A DNA stretch of 64,000 bases, from NCBI GenBank assembly GCA_050179115.1, contig JBFXFL010000004.1:1-64000 (forward strand), given 5' to 3'. The translations under genes and the position numbers were made by a program. This DNA is from JAGPUQ01 sp050179115 (GTDB taxonomy: Bacteria; Pseudomonadota; Gammaproteobacteria; Pseudomonadales; Porticoccaceae). How positions within the stretch are numbered: the first letter of the stretch is position 1; the number at the start of each line of letters is the position of its first letter. The notes under the pieces are model-generated. The model was not told where the DNA came from, searched no databases, and saw nothing but the letters and a program-made list of their open reading frames with translations. Of the stretch, positions 17,243 to 25,812 are shown in pieces.

Positions 17243-19135
17243 TCAGATCATGTCTGCATAGGGATTTTCGACATCGAGGGAGATCGGGCAACCAAATCCC
17301 GGCACCCTGATCGCGGTGCTGGTGATCTGGACATCCTCATCCTGTATCGCCCCCTCGCCGAAACGGTAGATCGGCGCAAACAGGCCGCGGTCGACGCGCT
17401 GCTCGTACGCCGCCGCCAACTCCCGGGTGCGTTCCCGCCGCGTGCGATACGCACTCCAGTGCTCGGCATAACGCCGTTCTAGCATCGCCTCCGTCACCCG
17501 CGCCGAGAGCACCAGGCCACTGGCGTTGTTGCCGCCGAATCCCTTGGCATTGACGATGGCGGCGTCGAGCCCGAGCTCGCGCGCGTCGTAATCGGCAAGC
17601 GGGATGCGCAACCGACTCGCGTGGACATCCGCGGCAACCTCCGTGACGGTTTTGATGCCGGGCACACGGCCGTGGCGCAAGGTGCCGATGGCCGCCATCA
17701 CCTGATCGCCGCTGGCGGCGGCCAACGAATGGCCGACATAGGCCTTGACCGCGCAGATCGGCCAGTCGGTGATGCCGAAAGCCTCGGCAATGCGATCAAA
17801 AATAAGGGACTCCGTCACCCGGTTCTGGGGCGTGCTGGAGCCGTGCGCGAACACCACACTGCGCCTGCGCAACCCCGGCTCGCCGAGCAGTGCCCGTGCC
17901 GCGGCGACCGCCTTGCCGAGGCAAAGGTAGTTGCCCGGACCCGGTCCGGAGATGGATTTCTTGACGCCGTCGGCGTCGATGCTGACTTCCGGCACGGCGC
18001 CGTGAATATCGAGCCCGAGCTCGATCGCCAGCGCGTCATCCATCAGGAACAGATACTGCGATGCCTCGGCCACGACGAAACCGGCGTTGTAGCCGAAGGG
18101 CCGGCTGTAGCGACGCGGGTCCGGGTCGCCCAGACGCGCCATGGCGTCTTCGTTCGCCAGCGCATTCATGTTGGCGAAGCCTTCGATGATTTCGGGCGTG
18201 ACCGCCGCTTCGCTGCCGCCCACCAGGGCGACCCGGCGCACCCCCCGGCGGATATCGCGCACGGCCGCGTGGAGGTTGTACAGAAAGCTGGCGCAGGCGC
18301 CGGTGATGGCTTCGGTGTGGCCCAGACTGCCCAGCACATAGGCGTTGACGAAGTCCGCCGGCATGCTGTTGAGGCCCAGGGGCAACTGTTTGGCGGTGGC
18401 GCGACCGCCGAGCAGGCTGGCGCGCAACATGCCGCCCAACCCTTCATCGCTCAACTGGCCCATGGCGCAGGAGGCGTAGGTGCCGATTTCGTCGGGACGC
18501 ACCCGGGCGCAGATGTCCTGCCAAGCGACGCCGAGGGAGTGGATCGCATCGCTGGCGCCCATCACCGCCATCTGCAAACCCCGGGGCTGGAAGCGCGAGT
18601 TGTAGCCGGCGCCCGGATCAAACCCGCGCGGCAGCTGACCGGCGGCTTTCACCCCTATCGCCTGGGTGGCGGGCAATCGCCATTCCTGAGCCCCCCGCAC
18701 CACCACCGTGAGCGTATCGCCATGGTCGGCCACCACTTCCCAGCCCGGTGGCAACGGCGCTGGCAGCTGGCGGCGAACCACCTTGAAGCGCATCTCGTCA
18801 CCAGCGCAGAGTTCTGCGGTCAGATTGCGGTGGCAGAACACCGCGTCGGGATCGAAATGGTTGGCCTCGATGCGGCGGATCAGGGTGCCGTCAACCACGT
18901 CTGCGGCATGGCGCGCGGCCACGGCGGCGCGCGCAAGGGGCGCGCCCGTTGCGTCCCGATAACCCGATCCGTCCCAGCGCGCCAGGCCCATCATGCAGGC
19001 CAGCCCGGCCAGCGTCGTTTCGCGCTCCGCACCCGTGAGGCTTTCGAGGATCATGCGTTTATAGGATTGATCGAACGAGCTGCGGCCCGCGGCGTTGCAG
19101 CCGCCGTAGCCGACGATAACCGGCAGGATTGCCAT
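17243..19135 (-). CDS. fabY: FabY-type beta-ketoacyl-ACP synthase
   Basis: Condensing enzyme of fatty acid synthesis. At 630 residues it is much longer than FabB or FabF (about 410) and matches the size and opening (PVIVGYGGCNAAGRSSF) of Pseudomonas FabY, which makes acetoacetyl-ACP to start chains. The catalytic triad is visible: cysteine in TGACASFLYN near residue 280, histidine in VVFAHGSSTPQN near 430 and histidine in AYVGHSLAAASG near 469. The ATG at 19135 is used; the frame is open 113 codons further upstream, which would run over the divergent regulator promoter. Confidence 0.82.
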   Translation of the reverse strand: MAILPVIVGYGGCNAAGRSSFDQSYKRMILESLTGAERETTLAGLACMMGLARWDGSGYRDATGAPLARAAVAARHAADVVDGTLIRRIEANHFDPDAVFCHRNLTAELCAGDEMRFKVVRRQLPAPLPPGWEVVADHGDTLTVVVRGAQEWRLPATQAIGVKAAGQLPRGFDPGAGYNSRFQPRGLQMAVMGASDAIHSLGVAWQDICARVRPDEIGTYASCAMGQLSDEGLGGMLRASLLGGRATAKQLPLGLNSMPADFVNAYVLGSLGHTEAITGACASFLYNLHAAVRDIRRGVRRVALVGGSEAAVTPEIIEGFANMNALANEDAMARLGDPDPRRYSRPFGYNAGFVVAEASQYLFLMDDALAIELGLDIHGAVPEVSIDADGVKKSISGPGPGNYLCLGKAVAAARALLGEPGLRRRSVVFAHGSSTPQNRVTESLIFDRIAEAFGITDWPICAVKAYVGHSLAAASGDQVMAAIGTLRHGRVPGIKTVTEVAADVHASRLRIPLADYDARELGLDAAIVNAKGFGGNNASGLVLSARVTEAMLERRYAEHWSAYRTRRERTRELAAAYEQRVDRGLFAPIYRFGEGAIQDEDVQITSTAIRVPGFGCPISLDVENPYADMI

Positions 19136-19251
19136 GGTGCAGAACAAGCCCAAGATTAAGTGGAGCTTGCATTCTAGGGTCGCCATCCCCGTTGCGTTAT
19201 GGACGATCTGGCCATATTGTCGGCGAATTCGGCCAACGCAGAGCCACATCA

Positions 19252-20256
19252 ATGACCCAGACCCCCGCGCCCTATCGGGTTGCCGTGATTCTGTGCGAAG
19301 AGACGCTGGCCACCAGCGCGACCCTGCCGGTGGAAATCTTCCGCAATGCCGAAGCCTTTGCGATGCGCGGCGACCGCCACTGTCGCACCATCGCGATCGA
19401 TACCCTGACCCCGGATGGCGCGCCGATCCAGTCCGCGTCCGGGTTTGCGCTGACCCCCAGCGGCGCCATCGCACCCTTTCGCCCCTATGACCTGGTGCAT
19501 GTGCCCAGCCTGTGGCGCAGCCCGCGCCGCGCCCTGCGCCGCCATCCCGACTATTTGCCCTGGCTGCGCGAACAGCATCGGGCGGGAGCGACCTTGACGG
19601 CGGTAGGGACCGGCACCTGCCTGCTCGCGGCCGCCGGGCTGCTTGACGGCAAACCGGCCACCACCCACTGGCACTATTTCGATCAGTTTCAACACGACTA
19701 TCCCGAGGTCCAGTTGCAGCGCCAGTATTTCACCACCCGCGCCGGCACCATCTATTGCACCGCCGGGGTCAATGCGCTCGCCGAGCTGCTCGCCCACATC
19801 GTTTACCGCATTTACGGCCGCCCCGTGGCGCGCCATGTGGAGCGGGTGTTTTTCCACGAGATCCGCAACGCCTTCGAGGGCAGCCGCTATCTGGACGATG
19901 CGGCGGCAAGACATTCCGACGAGGACGTGGTCCAGGCGCAGATCTGGCTCCAGGACAACTTCGACAAGCCGGTATCGATCGCGGAGCTCGCCGGGCGTTT
20001 CGACCTCAGCCTGCGTACCTTCAACCGGCGCTTTCGCGACGCGGTGGGCGAACCGCCGTTGGCGTACCTCCAGGAACTGCGCCTGGATACCGCCCGCCAG
20101 CTCTTGCAGAGCACCAACCTGACCATCGCCGAAATCGCCCAGCGCTGCGGCTACCAGGACACCGCCTGGTTCGCCCGCCTGTTCCGCCGCCTCTACGACG
20201 TCACGCCCCGCGAGTACCGCCACACGGTGCGCGCGAAACTGTTCAGCCCCGGCTGA
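19252..20256 (+). CDS. GlxA-type transcriptional regulator (DJ-1/PfpI plus AraC helix-turn-helix)
   Basis: A 334-residue regulator. Residues 8-175 form a DJ-1/PfpI-like domain (VGTGTCLLAAAGLLDGKPAT contains the nucleophile-elbow cysteine; TAGVNALAELLAHIVYR follows). Residues 225-325 form a double AraC helix-turn-helix with RFDLSLRTFNRRFRDAVGEPP and IAEIAQRCGYQDTAWFARLFRR. The ligand is not predictable. It is divergent from fabY, 117 bases apart, so it may act on the shared region, but that is inference. The ATG at 19252 gives the typical start. Confidence 0.87.
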   Translation: MTQTPAPYRVAVILCEETLATSATLPVEIFRNAEAFAMRGDRHCRTIAIDTLTPDGAPIQSASGFALTPSGAIAPFRPYDLVHVPSLWRSPRRALRRHPDYLPWLREQHRAGATLTAVGTGTCLLAAAGLLDGKPATTHWHYFDQFQHDYPEVQLQRQYFTTRAGTIYCTAGVNALAELLAHIVYRIYGRPVARHVERVFFHEIRNAFEGSRYLDDAAARHSDEDVVQAQIWLQDNFDKPVSIAELAGRFDLSLRTFNRRFRDAVGEPPLAYLQELRLDTARQLLQSTNLTIAEIAQRCGYQDTAWFARLFRRLYDVTPREYRHTVRAKLFSPG

Positions 20257-20349
20257 GCGCAGTCACAAATCCCGCTGCCGCCCATCCACCCGGCAGCGCT
20301 ATAAAGGCAGTCATCCAGCCATAACCACACCGAACCGGGGGACACCACC

Positions 20350-20850
20350 ATGGCCATCAGCGAAGTTCACCATGTCGCGCTCACCGTGAGCGATCTCGAT
20401 AAATCCGTCGCCTTCTACGAGGAGATCCTGGGCTTCACCAAGACGCTCGATATGCCGCTGGCGGGAACCATCACGGAAAAGCTGCTCAAACTGAAGCCGG
20501 GCACCCAGGGTCGCTCGGTGATTCTCCAGCAGGGCGGCAAGCTGACCGGCGAGGTGGAACTGATCCAGTTCGACCCGCCCGCCGAGCGGCGCACCGGACC
20601 CAAGCAGCCCGGCGATCCCGGCATTTTTCTGCTGTCGTTTGAAGTGACCGGCGAAACGCTGCAAGCCGTCCATGACCGGCTCAAGGCGCGCGGCATCCAG
20701 TTTTACGCCGAGCCCATGGACCTGGAACTCAAGGGTTACGGATTCATCAAGGCGGTGATCTTCGAGGATCCGGACGGCACCATGATCGAGCTGATCCAGC
20801 TCCCCGCCCGCGCCGAGGTCCAGGCCTACCGCGCCCGACACGGCGCCTGA
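20350..20850 (+). CDS. Glyoxalase/VOC superfamily protein
   Basis: A 166-residue vicinal-oxygen-chelate protein with two beta-alpha-beta-beta-beta modules: VHHVALTVSDLDKSVAFYEEILGF (metal histidine at residue 8) and the second ending in AVIFEDPDGTMIELIQL with a metal-ligand glutamate. One module pair fits a lyase, isomerase or dioxygenase; the substrate cannot be read from the sequence. A GGGGGA tract lies just before the ATG. It stands alone downstream of the GlxA-type regulator. Confidence 0.8.
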   Translation: MAISEVHHVALTVSDLDKSVAFYEEILGFTKTLDMPLAGTITEKLLKLKPGTQGRSVILQQGGKLTGEVELIQFDPPAERRTGPKQPGDPGIFLLSFEVTGETLQAVHDRLKARGIQFYAEPMDLELKGYGFIKAVIFEDPDGTMIELIQLPARAEVQAYRARHGA

Positions 20851-20909
20851 CGCGCGTCCGGGCGCCTGCCTGCGTTCACCCCGGGGCGCTCGTCATCGCC
20901 TGCGGAAGA

Positions 20910-21143
20910 TCAATGCCGGGCGGCGGCAGCGCCGAGGGCGCGGCCCAGCAGTACCGCGATCTGCTCGCGCCGCCAGGACTCCGGCGCATTGGTCCAGCAT
21001 GCCAGGGGCGCATACCAGCGCATGCCCATGCGCTGCAACATCAACTCGGTGCCGGCGGACAGGGGCGTTGCGCTGCGGTAGACCGCATAGGGCACCCGGT
21101 CACCGGGAAGGGAAACGACGTTCGAATTCGTGCGCTCTGCCAT
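20910..21143 (-). CDS. Small hypothetical protein
   Basis: A 77-residue protein from the ATG at 21143, beginning MAERTNSNVVSLPGDRVPY. It contains RMGMRWYAPLACWTNAPESW and an alanine-rich end, and no domain that I recognise. The reading frame extends further upstream but those codons look like shadow sequence. It lies downstream of the patatin gene on the same strand. Confidence 0.5.
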   Translation of the reverse strand: MAERTNSNVVSLPGDRVPYAVYRSATPLSAGTELMLQRMGMRWYAPLACWTNAPESWRREQIAVLLGRALGAAAARH

Positions 21144-21220
21144 GGCGGGACCCTCGCTATGCGCTTGCGTCCCGCCCAACATACCGCGTCCCACTCGGCC
21201 CGTCGATCCGGTGCCCGCTT

Positions 21221-22141
21221 TCAGCCGGGATGACTGGGCCCCGATGGTGCCCGGCGCCGCAGCCCGGCCCGGTCCAGCTCCCGGGGGATGATCTCGGCGG
21301 CCGCGCGGTAGCCCACCTCGATCAGCTCGGCGGCGCGGTGGAATTCGTGAATCCCGCACAGGTTGCGGGGGATTTCCACCAAAACGTCGGGCGGATAGGC
21401 CGCCATCTTCTGGCGCGCGATGGTGCTCTGCATGGCGTCGAACGCCTGGGTGGCGATATCCAGCATCTGCCAACTCACCGGCACGGCGCTGCGCTGACGC
21501 ACGCTGTCCACGACACGGCGCAGATAGCCACTCTCGCTGTCGGTACTGAGCGGCGGATCTTCCACTTCGGGCGGCGCCAGCTGCACCTGGCCGCTGACAT
21601 GGACGGCGATGGTGAGGTCGGTGTCATCGCTCAGGGTAGGTGCGATGGGCACCGGATTGAGGATGCCGCCGTCCACCAGCAAGCTACCGTTGAGCCGGTA
21701 GGGCGGAAACAGCACCGGGATCGCGATGGAGGCGCGGATCGCTTCGAGGAGCGGTCCGCGGGTGAGCCAGACTTCGCGTCCGGTCTCGATATTGGCGGCG
21801 ACCGCGGTGAAGCGGATCGGCAGCGCCTCGATGGCGACATCGCCGATCAGGTCGCGCAGCAGTTCGGCCAGTTTGTCGCCGGCGATCAGCCCGGTGCGCG
21901 GCAAGGTGACATCGACCAGCCTGAGCAGGCCGCGCCGCGACTGCTTCACCAGCCAGTGTTCGTAAGCGGCGAGTTTGCCGGCCGCATGGAGACCGCCGAT
22001 CAGGGCACCGATGGAACAGCCGGCGATGGACGAGATCCGATAGCCTTCCTCCTCCAGCCAGCGGATGACGCCGATATGGGCGAGCCCGCGCGCGCCGCCG
22101 CTGCCGAGCACAAGGGAAACACTGCGCTGACTCGGGGGCAC
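21221..22141 (-). CDS. Patatin-like phospholipase (RssA type)
   Basis: A 306-residue serine hydrolase likely acting on lipids. It has the patatin oxyanion motif LGSGGARGLAHIGV, the nucleophile elbow GCSIG near residue 44 and the catalytic aspartate in VDGGILNPVP, the Ser-Asp dyad. The GTG at 22141 is the likely start, six bases after the phosphofructokinase stop, so the two are coupled. The frame is open to 22957 but that part overlaps the phosphofructokinase gene and is a shadow. Confidence 0.83.
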   Translation of the reverse strand: MPPSQRSVSLVLGSGGARGLAHIGVIRWLEEEGYRISSIAGCSIGALIGGLHAAGKLAAYEHWLVKQSRRGLLRLVDVTLPRTGLIAGDKLAELLRDLIGDVAIEALPIRFTAVAANIETGREVWLTRGPLLEAIRASIAIPVLFPPYRLNGSLLVDGGILNPVPIAPTLSDDTDLTIAVHVSGQVQLAPPEVEDPPLSTDSESGYLRRVVDSVRQRSAVPVSWQMLDIATQAFDAMQSTIARQKMAAYPPDVLVEIPRNLCGIHEFHRAAELIEVGYRAAAEIIPRELDRAGLRRRAPSGPSHPG

Positions 22142-22146
22142 GGGGC

Positions 22147-23409
22147 TTAGACGGTGAAGCGGGTTTTGAGCTTGCGCGGGACCAGCGTGTTGGCGGGCCG
22201 CGCGTAGCGGGGCACCCCGTTGTGGTAGGGCGGGTAATCCTCGCCGGCGATCAGGGGCGCCAGGTATTCGCGCGCGGCGGGAGTGATACCAAATCCGTCG
22301 CGGGTGATGAAGGCGCGCGGCATCTTGCGCTCCACGTTGGCGATTTTTTCCAGCGGCGCCTCGCCCAGGCTCCAACTGTACTGGCTGCCCGACGCGCGCT
22401 CGATGGTGACCATCACGCCGTTCTTGCCGGCGAGCGCGTACTCCACCCCGGCGCGGCCCACCGCATAGGCGTGCTCGACATCGGTGGCCGAAGCGATATG
22501 GCGCGCCGCGCGTTGCAGGTAATCGGCGAGCGCCCAGTGGTATTTGTAGCCGAGCGCTTCTTTCACCAGGGTCGCCAGCGTCGGCGCCACGCCGCCCAAC
22601 TGCTTGTGGCCGAAGGCATCGGTGCCACCGGCATCGGCGAGGAAAGTGCCGTCCGCGTAGCGGGTGCCCTCGGAGGCGACGATCACACAGTAGCCGTTGC
22701 GTTTGACGGTGCGCTCGACCCGCGCCAGAAATTTGGCCCGGTCGAAGGCGATTTCCGGAAACAGAATGATGTGGGGCGGATCGCCGTCCCGTTCCGCGGC
22801 GAGTCCGCCGGCGGCCGCGATCCAGCCGGCGTGGCGCCCCATCACCTCCAGGATGAAGACCTTGGTCGAGGTCTCGCACATGGAGGCCACGTCCAGGCTG
22901 GCCTCGCGCGTCGCCACCGCAACGTACTTGGCCACCGAACCGAAGCCCGGGCAGCAATCCGTAAACGGCAGATCGTTGTCCACGGTCTTGGGAAGATGGA
23001 TCGCCTGCAGCGGGTAGCCGTGGCTGTGCGCGAGCTGCGCCACCTTGAGGCAGGTGTCGGCGGAATCCCCGCCGCCGTTGTAGAGGAAGTAGCCGATATT
23101 GTGGGCCTCGAACACGGCGAGCAGACGCTCGTACTGGGTGTTGTCCACGGCCGGATTCCTGAGCTTGTAGCGGCAGGACCCAAAGGCCCCGGACGGAGTG
23201 TGGCGCAGCGCGGCGATGGTTTTCGCGCTCTCCTTGCCGGTGTCGATCAACTCTTCACGCAATGCGCCCAGAATCCCGTTGCGCCCCGCATACACCGCGC
23301 CGATGTGGCGGCGGTTGGCGCGCGCGGTTTCGATCACGCCGCAGGCGGTGGCGTTGATCACCGCGGTGACGCCGCCGGACTGGGCATAGAAAAGGTTGCG
23401 TTTGGTCAT
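22147..23409 (-). CDS. pfp: Pyrophosphate-dependent phosphofructokinase
   Basis: Interconverts fructose 6-phosphate and fructose 1,6-bisphosphate, probably with PPi. The 420-residue protein has the PFK fold: AQSGGVTAVINA, FLYNGGGDSADT and HLPKTVDNDLPFTD. The lysine of PKTVDND and the acidic residue before the serine in GGGDS mark PPi-using enzymes, where ATP-dependent PFKs have PGTIDND and GGDGS. EVMGRHAGW follows. It is next to the attC cluster and ahead of the patatin gene. Confidence 0.88.
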   Translation of the reverse strand: MTKRNLFYAQSGGVTAVINATACGVIETARANRRHIGAVYAGRNGILGALREELIDTGKESAKTIAALRHTPSGAFGSCRYKLRNPAVDNTQYERLLAVFEAHNIGYFLYNGGGDSADTCLKVAQLAHSHGYPLQAIHLPKTVDNDLPFTDCCPGFGSVAKYVAVATREASLDVASMCETSTKVFILEVMGRHAGWIAAAGGLAAERDGDPPHIILFPEIAFDRAKFLARVERTVKRNGYCVIVASEGTRYADGTFLADAGGTDAFGHKQLGGVAPTLATLVKEALGYKYHWALADYLQRAARHIASATDVEHAYAVGRAGVEYALAGKNGVMVTIERASGSQYSWSLGEAPLEKIANVERKMPRAFITRDGFGITPAAREYLAPLIAGEDYPPYHNGVPRYARPANTLVPRKLKTRFTV

Positions 23410-23510
23410 GAAATATCCCGTCTGGACGGCAGTGCTCAGGGACGCCGGATGATACTGGAATCACCCCCTGGCCGCATGACCTGGAACCCGAACCCAGCGT
23501 TCGTCCGGCC

Positions 23511-23561
23511 GCCCAACTCCGGAGTTCAGCGGCACACACCCGCTTGAACATTTGGTCAGGT
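23511..23561 (-). other. attC-like recombination site 3
   Basis: Read on the minus strand it starts ACCTGAC (RYYYAAC with one mismatch) and ends GTTGGGC, a perfect GTTRRRY core. In between, TTCAAGCGG pairs with CCGCTGAA around a 7-base loop, leaving one unpaired base, the extrahelical base used by integron integrase. It overlaps the stop codon of the glycosylase gene. Confidence 0.7.
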
Positions 23562-23990
23562 GCCAACGCGCTCCCATTGCTCGACGTCGCCGGGGATGAC
23601 GTGAAACAGTGGGTGGCACTCCGGTACGGCACAGCCCTGCCACTGAAGGTACAAAGGCCTGCTCCGGGCGGAAAGTTTGGCCAGCAGGTGCGCCCATTCG
23701 TACTGGACTTGCCCGCTCGTCACGGGAATCGTCGCCATGGACCTGCGCGGACCAACCTTGCTGCCATCAAAGCGATAGCCGCGAGCGACTGACTCGGCAT
23801 GAATTTCGTACAGGTATGCGTTGATTGCGGATCGCGGGGCGCCAGTTGCCTGAAACCGCAGCAACTGCGGATGATGGCGATAGCCGGAAGTCTCCCCGCG
23901 AAGCACGGCCTTGGCCAGGAGCGATTCACGCCACAGCGCCAGCAGACCTTGGCGGTCCATGTAGCGAGGGTGAAGCGACCAAAGTCTCAT
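23556..23990 (-). CDS. Pyrimidine dimer DNA glycosylase / endonuclease V family protein
   Basis: A 144-residue protein that removes UV-induced pyrimidine dimers by base excision, by family. The opening MRLWSLHPRYMDRQGLLALWRE and GYRHHPQLLRF are typical of the T4 endonuclease V-like (Pyr_excise) family. The ATG lies about five bases after the core of attC site 2 and the stop overlaps attC site 3, so the gene fills a cassette of about 480 bases. Confidence 0.85.
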   Translation of the reverse strand: MRLWSLHPRYMDRQGLLALWRESLLAKAVLRGETSGYRHHPQLLRFQATGAPRSAINAYLYEIHAESVARGYRFDGSKVGPRRSMATIPVTSGQVQYEWAHLLAKLSARSRPLYLQWQGCAVPECHPLFHVIPGDVEQWERVGT

Positions 23991-23994
23991 TGGG

Positions 23995-24060
23995 GCCTAA
24001 TGGTCAGGTTCAGGCGCGGCGGCGCATTAGCGCCGACGTCGGCTGGAACCGTAGTTAGGT
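23995..24060 (-). other. attC-like recombination site 2
   Basis: On the minus strand it begins ACCTAAC (perfect RYYYAAC) and ends ATTAGGC (GTTRRRY with the first G changed to A). The inner stem is CGGCGC/GCGCCG around TAAT, with an outer GGTTC/GAACC pairing. The reading frame of the upstream cassette gene ends inside it. The changed G could reduce recombination. Confidence 0.72.
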
Positions 24061-24497
24061 ACTTGATGTCTATTGGCCTTGTTCATTTTTCCTACCTTTC
24101 TTGGAAACAGTTTTTCTAACTCTTCTTCAACAAAATGATGCGGCTTCCATCCTCCGATCAACTTATCAAGAACGAATGTATCGAAAAAGCCAAGCGCTAC
24201 ACCAATTGATGCTCCTAATCCTCCAGCGCCCATCAAATCCATACCAATCCCTGCCGCAGTAAAGATACCCCATCTCGTGGTTTTGACAGGCAACTTCTCC
24301 ACCCACGTGTCCTCAATAACTGCGCGATAATAGTTTTTGACTAGATCTTCATTGGCCGGCTGTTTTTCCAGCCATGCCCTGAATTTGTCCGCCCTGTCTA
24401 GCAAGCGAACAACGTCAGCAAATGGCACTTTGCCAGAATTAACGTATTCTCTAATCGCGTGACCAGAATCGAGCGTTAAAGCGCCGAACGCCTCTAT
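24027..24497 (-). pseudogene. 3' part of a stop-interrupted cassette gene
   Basis: Continues, in the same frame, directly after the TAA that ends the 5' part (24498-24500). It reads about 156 codons: LDSGHAIREYVNSGKV, ADKFRAWLEKQPANEDLVKNYY, two hydrophobic glycine-rich helices (FTAAGIGMDLMGAGGLGASI, VALGFFDTFVLDKLI) and GWKPHHFVEEEL. The frame has no ATG near its beginning, only a GTG at 24428. That and the in-frame continuity argue for one original gene of about 411 codons. The stop lies inside attC site 2. Function unknown. Confidence 0.6.
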
Positions 24498-25265
24498 TTA
24501 CTTTTCACTCCTAAATCGCCTGTTCAGCACTGAGCTCAAGGTTTGAGCATGTATTTCTCGGCTCAAGAGGGATACTGCTACTTCCGAATCAAGTTGCGCC
24601 GCAAAATACAACTCCTCTTGCGTTGCCTGGAAGAGCGACAACAAGTATGCGGAGGAGATTGAAGAATGCTCTTTAGGGACAGCGCGGTGGTATTCAGTAT
24701 TCAGGCCCGTAAAATTGATATTCGTGTCAACAACGAAACCGTGGTTCTCGCGTTCAATGCGAAAGCGAATAGCTTCGTGTTGTTTGTACTGCGGTGCGAC
24801 CGCACGGACTATTGAGTTTACAGCTGACTCAATGAGCTCAAAGTTTTCAAACGTGGAAAGCACCGCTCGTAGATCAAAAAGGCCGTGATCAATAGGCTGA
24901 ACAGCTTTTGCGAATTGCCTTGATGCCAACCTATTTTGTGTCCTCTTGTAAAATTCCTCGGGCGGCACTTTATCGATGGTGTGCTGCGGTGATGAAAATG
25001 TAACGAAATTATGGAGCGCCAAATTGCTTTGGCGTTCGATAGTCCGAACGGCCACTTGATCAGAGATATAGTAAAGCGTGATTCTTTTTGAGCGAACAAG
25101 ATCAAGAAACACAAAAGGCGGAATCTGCGTCAGTAGATACCTGATCGTACCCGTATTCGTAATTATGGAAACATGCCCGTAGAACAACAGCGCTTCCGCA
25201 ATCGAACCAACATCGACTAGTGGACCGTAGCCCGTTTGGTTCTTGAAGATTATTCGGCTAAACAT
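24498..25265 (-). pseudogene. 5' part of a stop-interrupted cassette gene, unknown function
   Basis: A 255-codon frame from an ATG 30 bases after the attC site 1 core, beginning MFSRIIFKNQTGYGPLVDVG. I recognise no domain; it contains VDVGSIAEALLFYGHVSII, a HTIDKVPPEEFYKR segment and EELYFAAQLDSEVAVS. It is AT-rich compared with the housekeeping genes. It ends at TAA after RRFRSEK, and the same frame continues at once into coding-like sequence for 156 more codons. It may still be expressed as a truncated protein. Confidence 0.65.
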
Positions 25266-25294
25266 GACGCGGGGGGGACTTGAAAGTGTTTTGT

Positions 25295-25357
25295 GCCCAA
25301 CGTTCCGGCTCAGGCGCACGCGGCTTTATGCGCGTCGCCTGCAACCTGGGGTTAGAC
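25295..25357 (-). other. attC-like recombination site 1
   Basis: On the minus strand it begins GTCTAAC and ends GTTGGGC, both perfect matches to RYYYAAC and GTTRRRY, 63 bases apart. CAGGCG-ACGCG pairs with CGCGT-G-CGCCTG, leaving one extrahelical base, around a short AT-rich loop. It begins 15 bases after the higA stop and ends 30 bases before the next cassette ATG. Confidence 0.82.
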
Positions 25358-25371
25358 AGATCCACGGTTAC

Positions 25372-25671
25372 CTATCTCCACGACCGCTCACACGGCCGGA
25401 TCTTGGCAATGGCTGAACCGAGTGTGCGCTCTGCGACTTCGGTGTCGTGGGCGGCCTGGGCCCTCAACCAATAACCATTGGAGAGACCCAGATAGCGACA
25501 CAGACGAAGGTCCGTATCTGCACTGATGGCACGCTTGCCCATAACGATGGCGCCGATCCGCTGCGCAGGGACGCCAACCTCCTTGGCCAGGCGGTACTGG
25601 GTGATCCCCATGGGCTTGAGGAACTCCTCTGCGAGAAGTTCTCCTGGGGTTATGGGCTTGATCTTCCTCAT
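25372..25671 (-). CDS. higA: HigA family antitoxin
   Basis: A 99-residue helix-turn-helix antitoxin of type II HigBA systems, with the family start MRKIKPITPGELLAEEFL and the helix-turn-helix YRLAKEVGVPAQRIGAIV. It normally neutralises HigB, an mRNA-cleaving toxin, and represses the operon. GGAGAA lies at the right distance before the ATG, and it follows the truncated higB by 12 bases. Here it appears without a complete toxin. Confidence 0.9.
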   Translation of the reverse strand: MRKIKPITPGELLAEEFLKPMGITQYRLAKEVGVPAQRIGAIVMGKRAISADTDLRLCRYLGLSNGYWLRAQAAHDTEVAERTLGSAIAKIRPCERSWR

Positions 25672-25683
25672 AACGTTTTCTCC

Positions 25684-25812
25684 TCAGTGGTAGTCCACAA
25701 TCTCGACATCCGCTGCTCCGGACTGTGTCCAGCGAAAGCAGACTCGCCACTGATCATTGATACGAATGCTGTGCTGGCCGATTCTATCTCCACGACTGCT
25801 CAGGCGCTGTGC
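25684..25812 (-). pseudogene. higB: higB toxin remnant, 5' half missing
   Basis: The last 41 or so codons read QRLSSRGDRIGQHSIRINDQ and on to a final VDYH, the conserved C-terminal half of RelE-fold HigB toxins. Upstream of about 25812 the frame loses homology and runs antiparallel to nothing known; the DNA there is the 3' end of the HNH gene in another frame. About half of the roughly 92-residue toxin is gone, so toxicity is unlikely. Confidence 0.72.

Noticed and set aside
20271..20296. GCTGCCG/CGGCAGC hairpin between the GlxA-type regulator and the VOC gene
   Set aside because: 7-bp stem with a 10-base loop and no T-tract; could be chance in GC-rich DNA.
22142..22957. N-terminal extension of the patatin frame
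   Set aside because: It lies within the phosphofructokinase gene in another frame.
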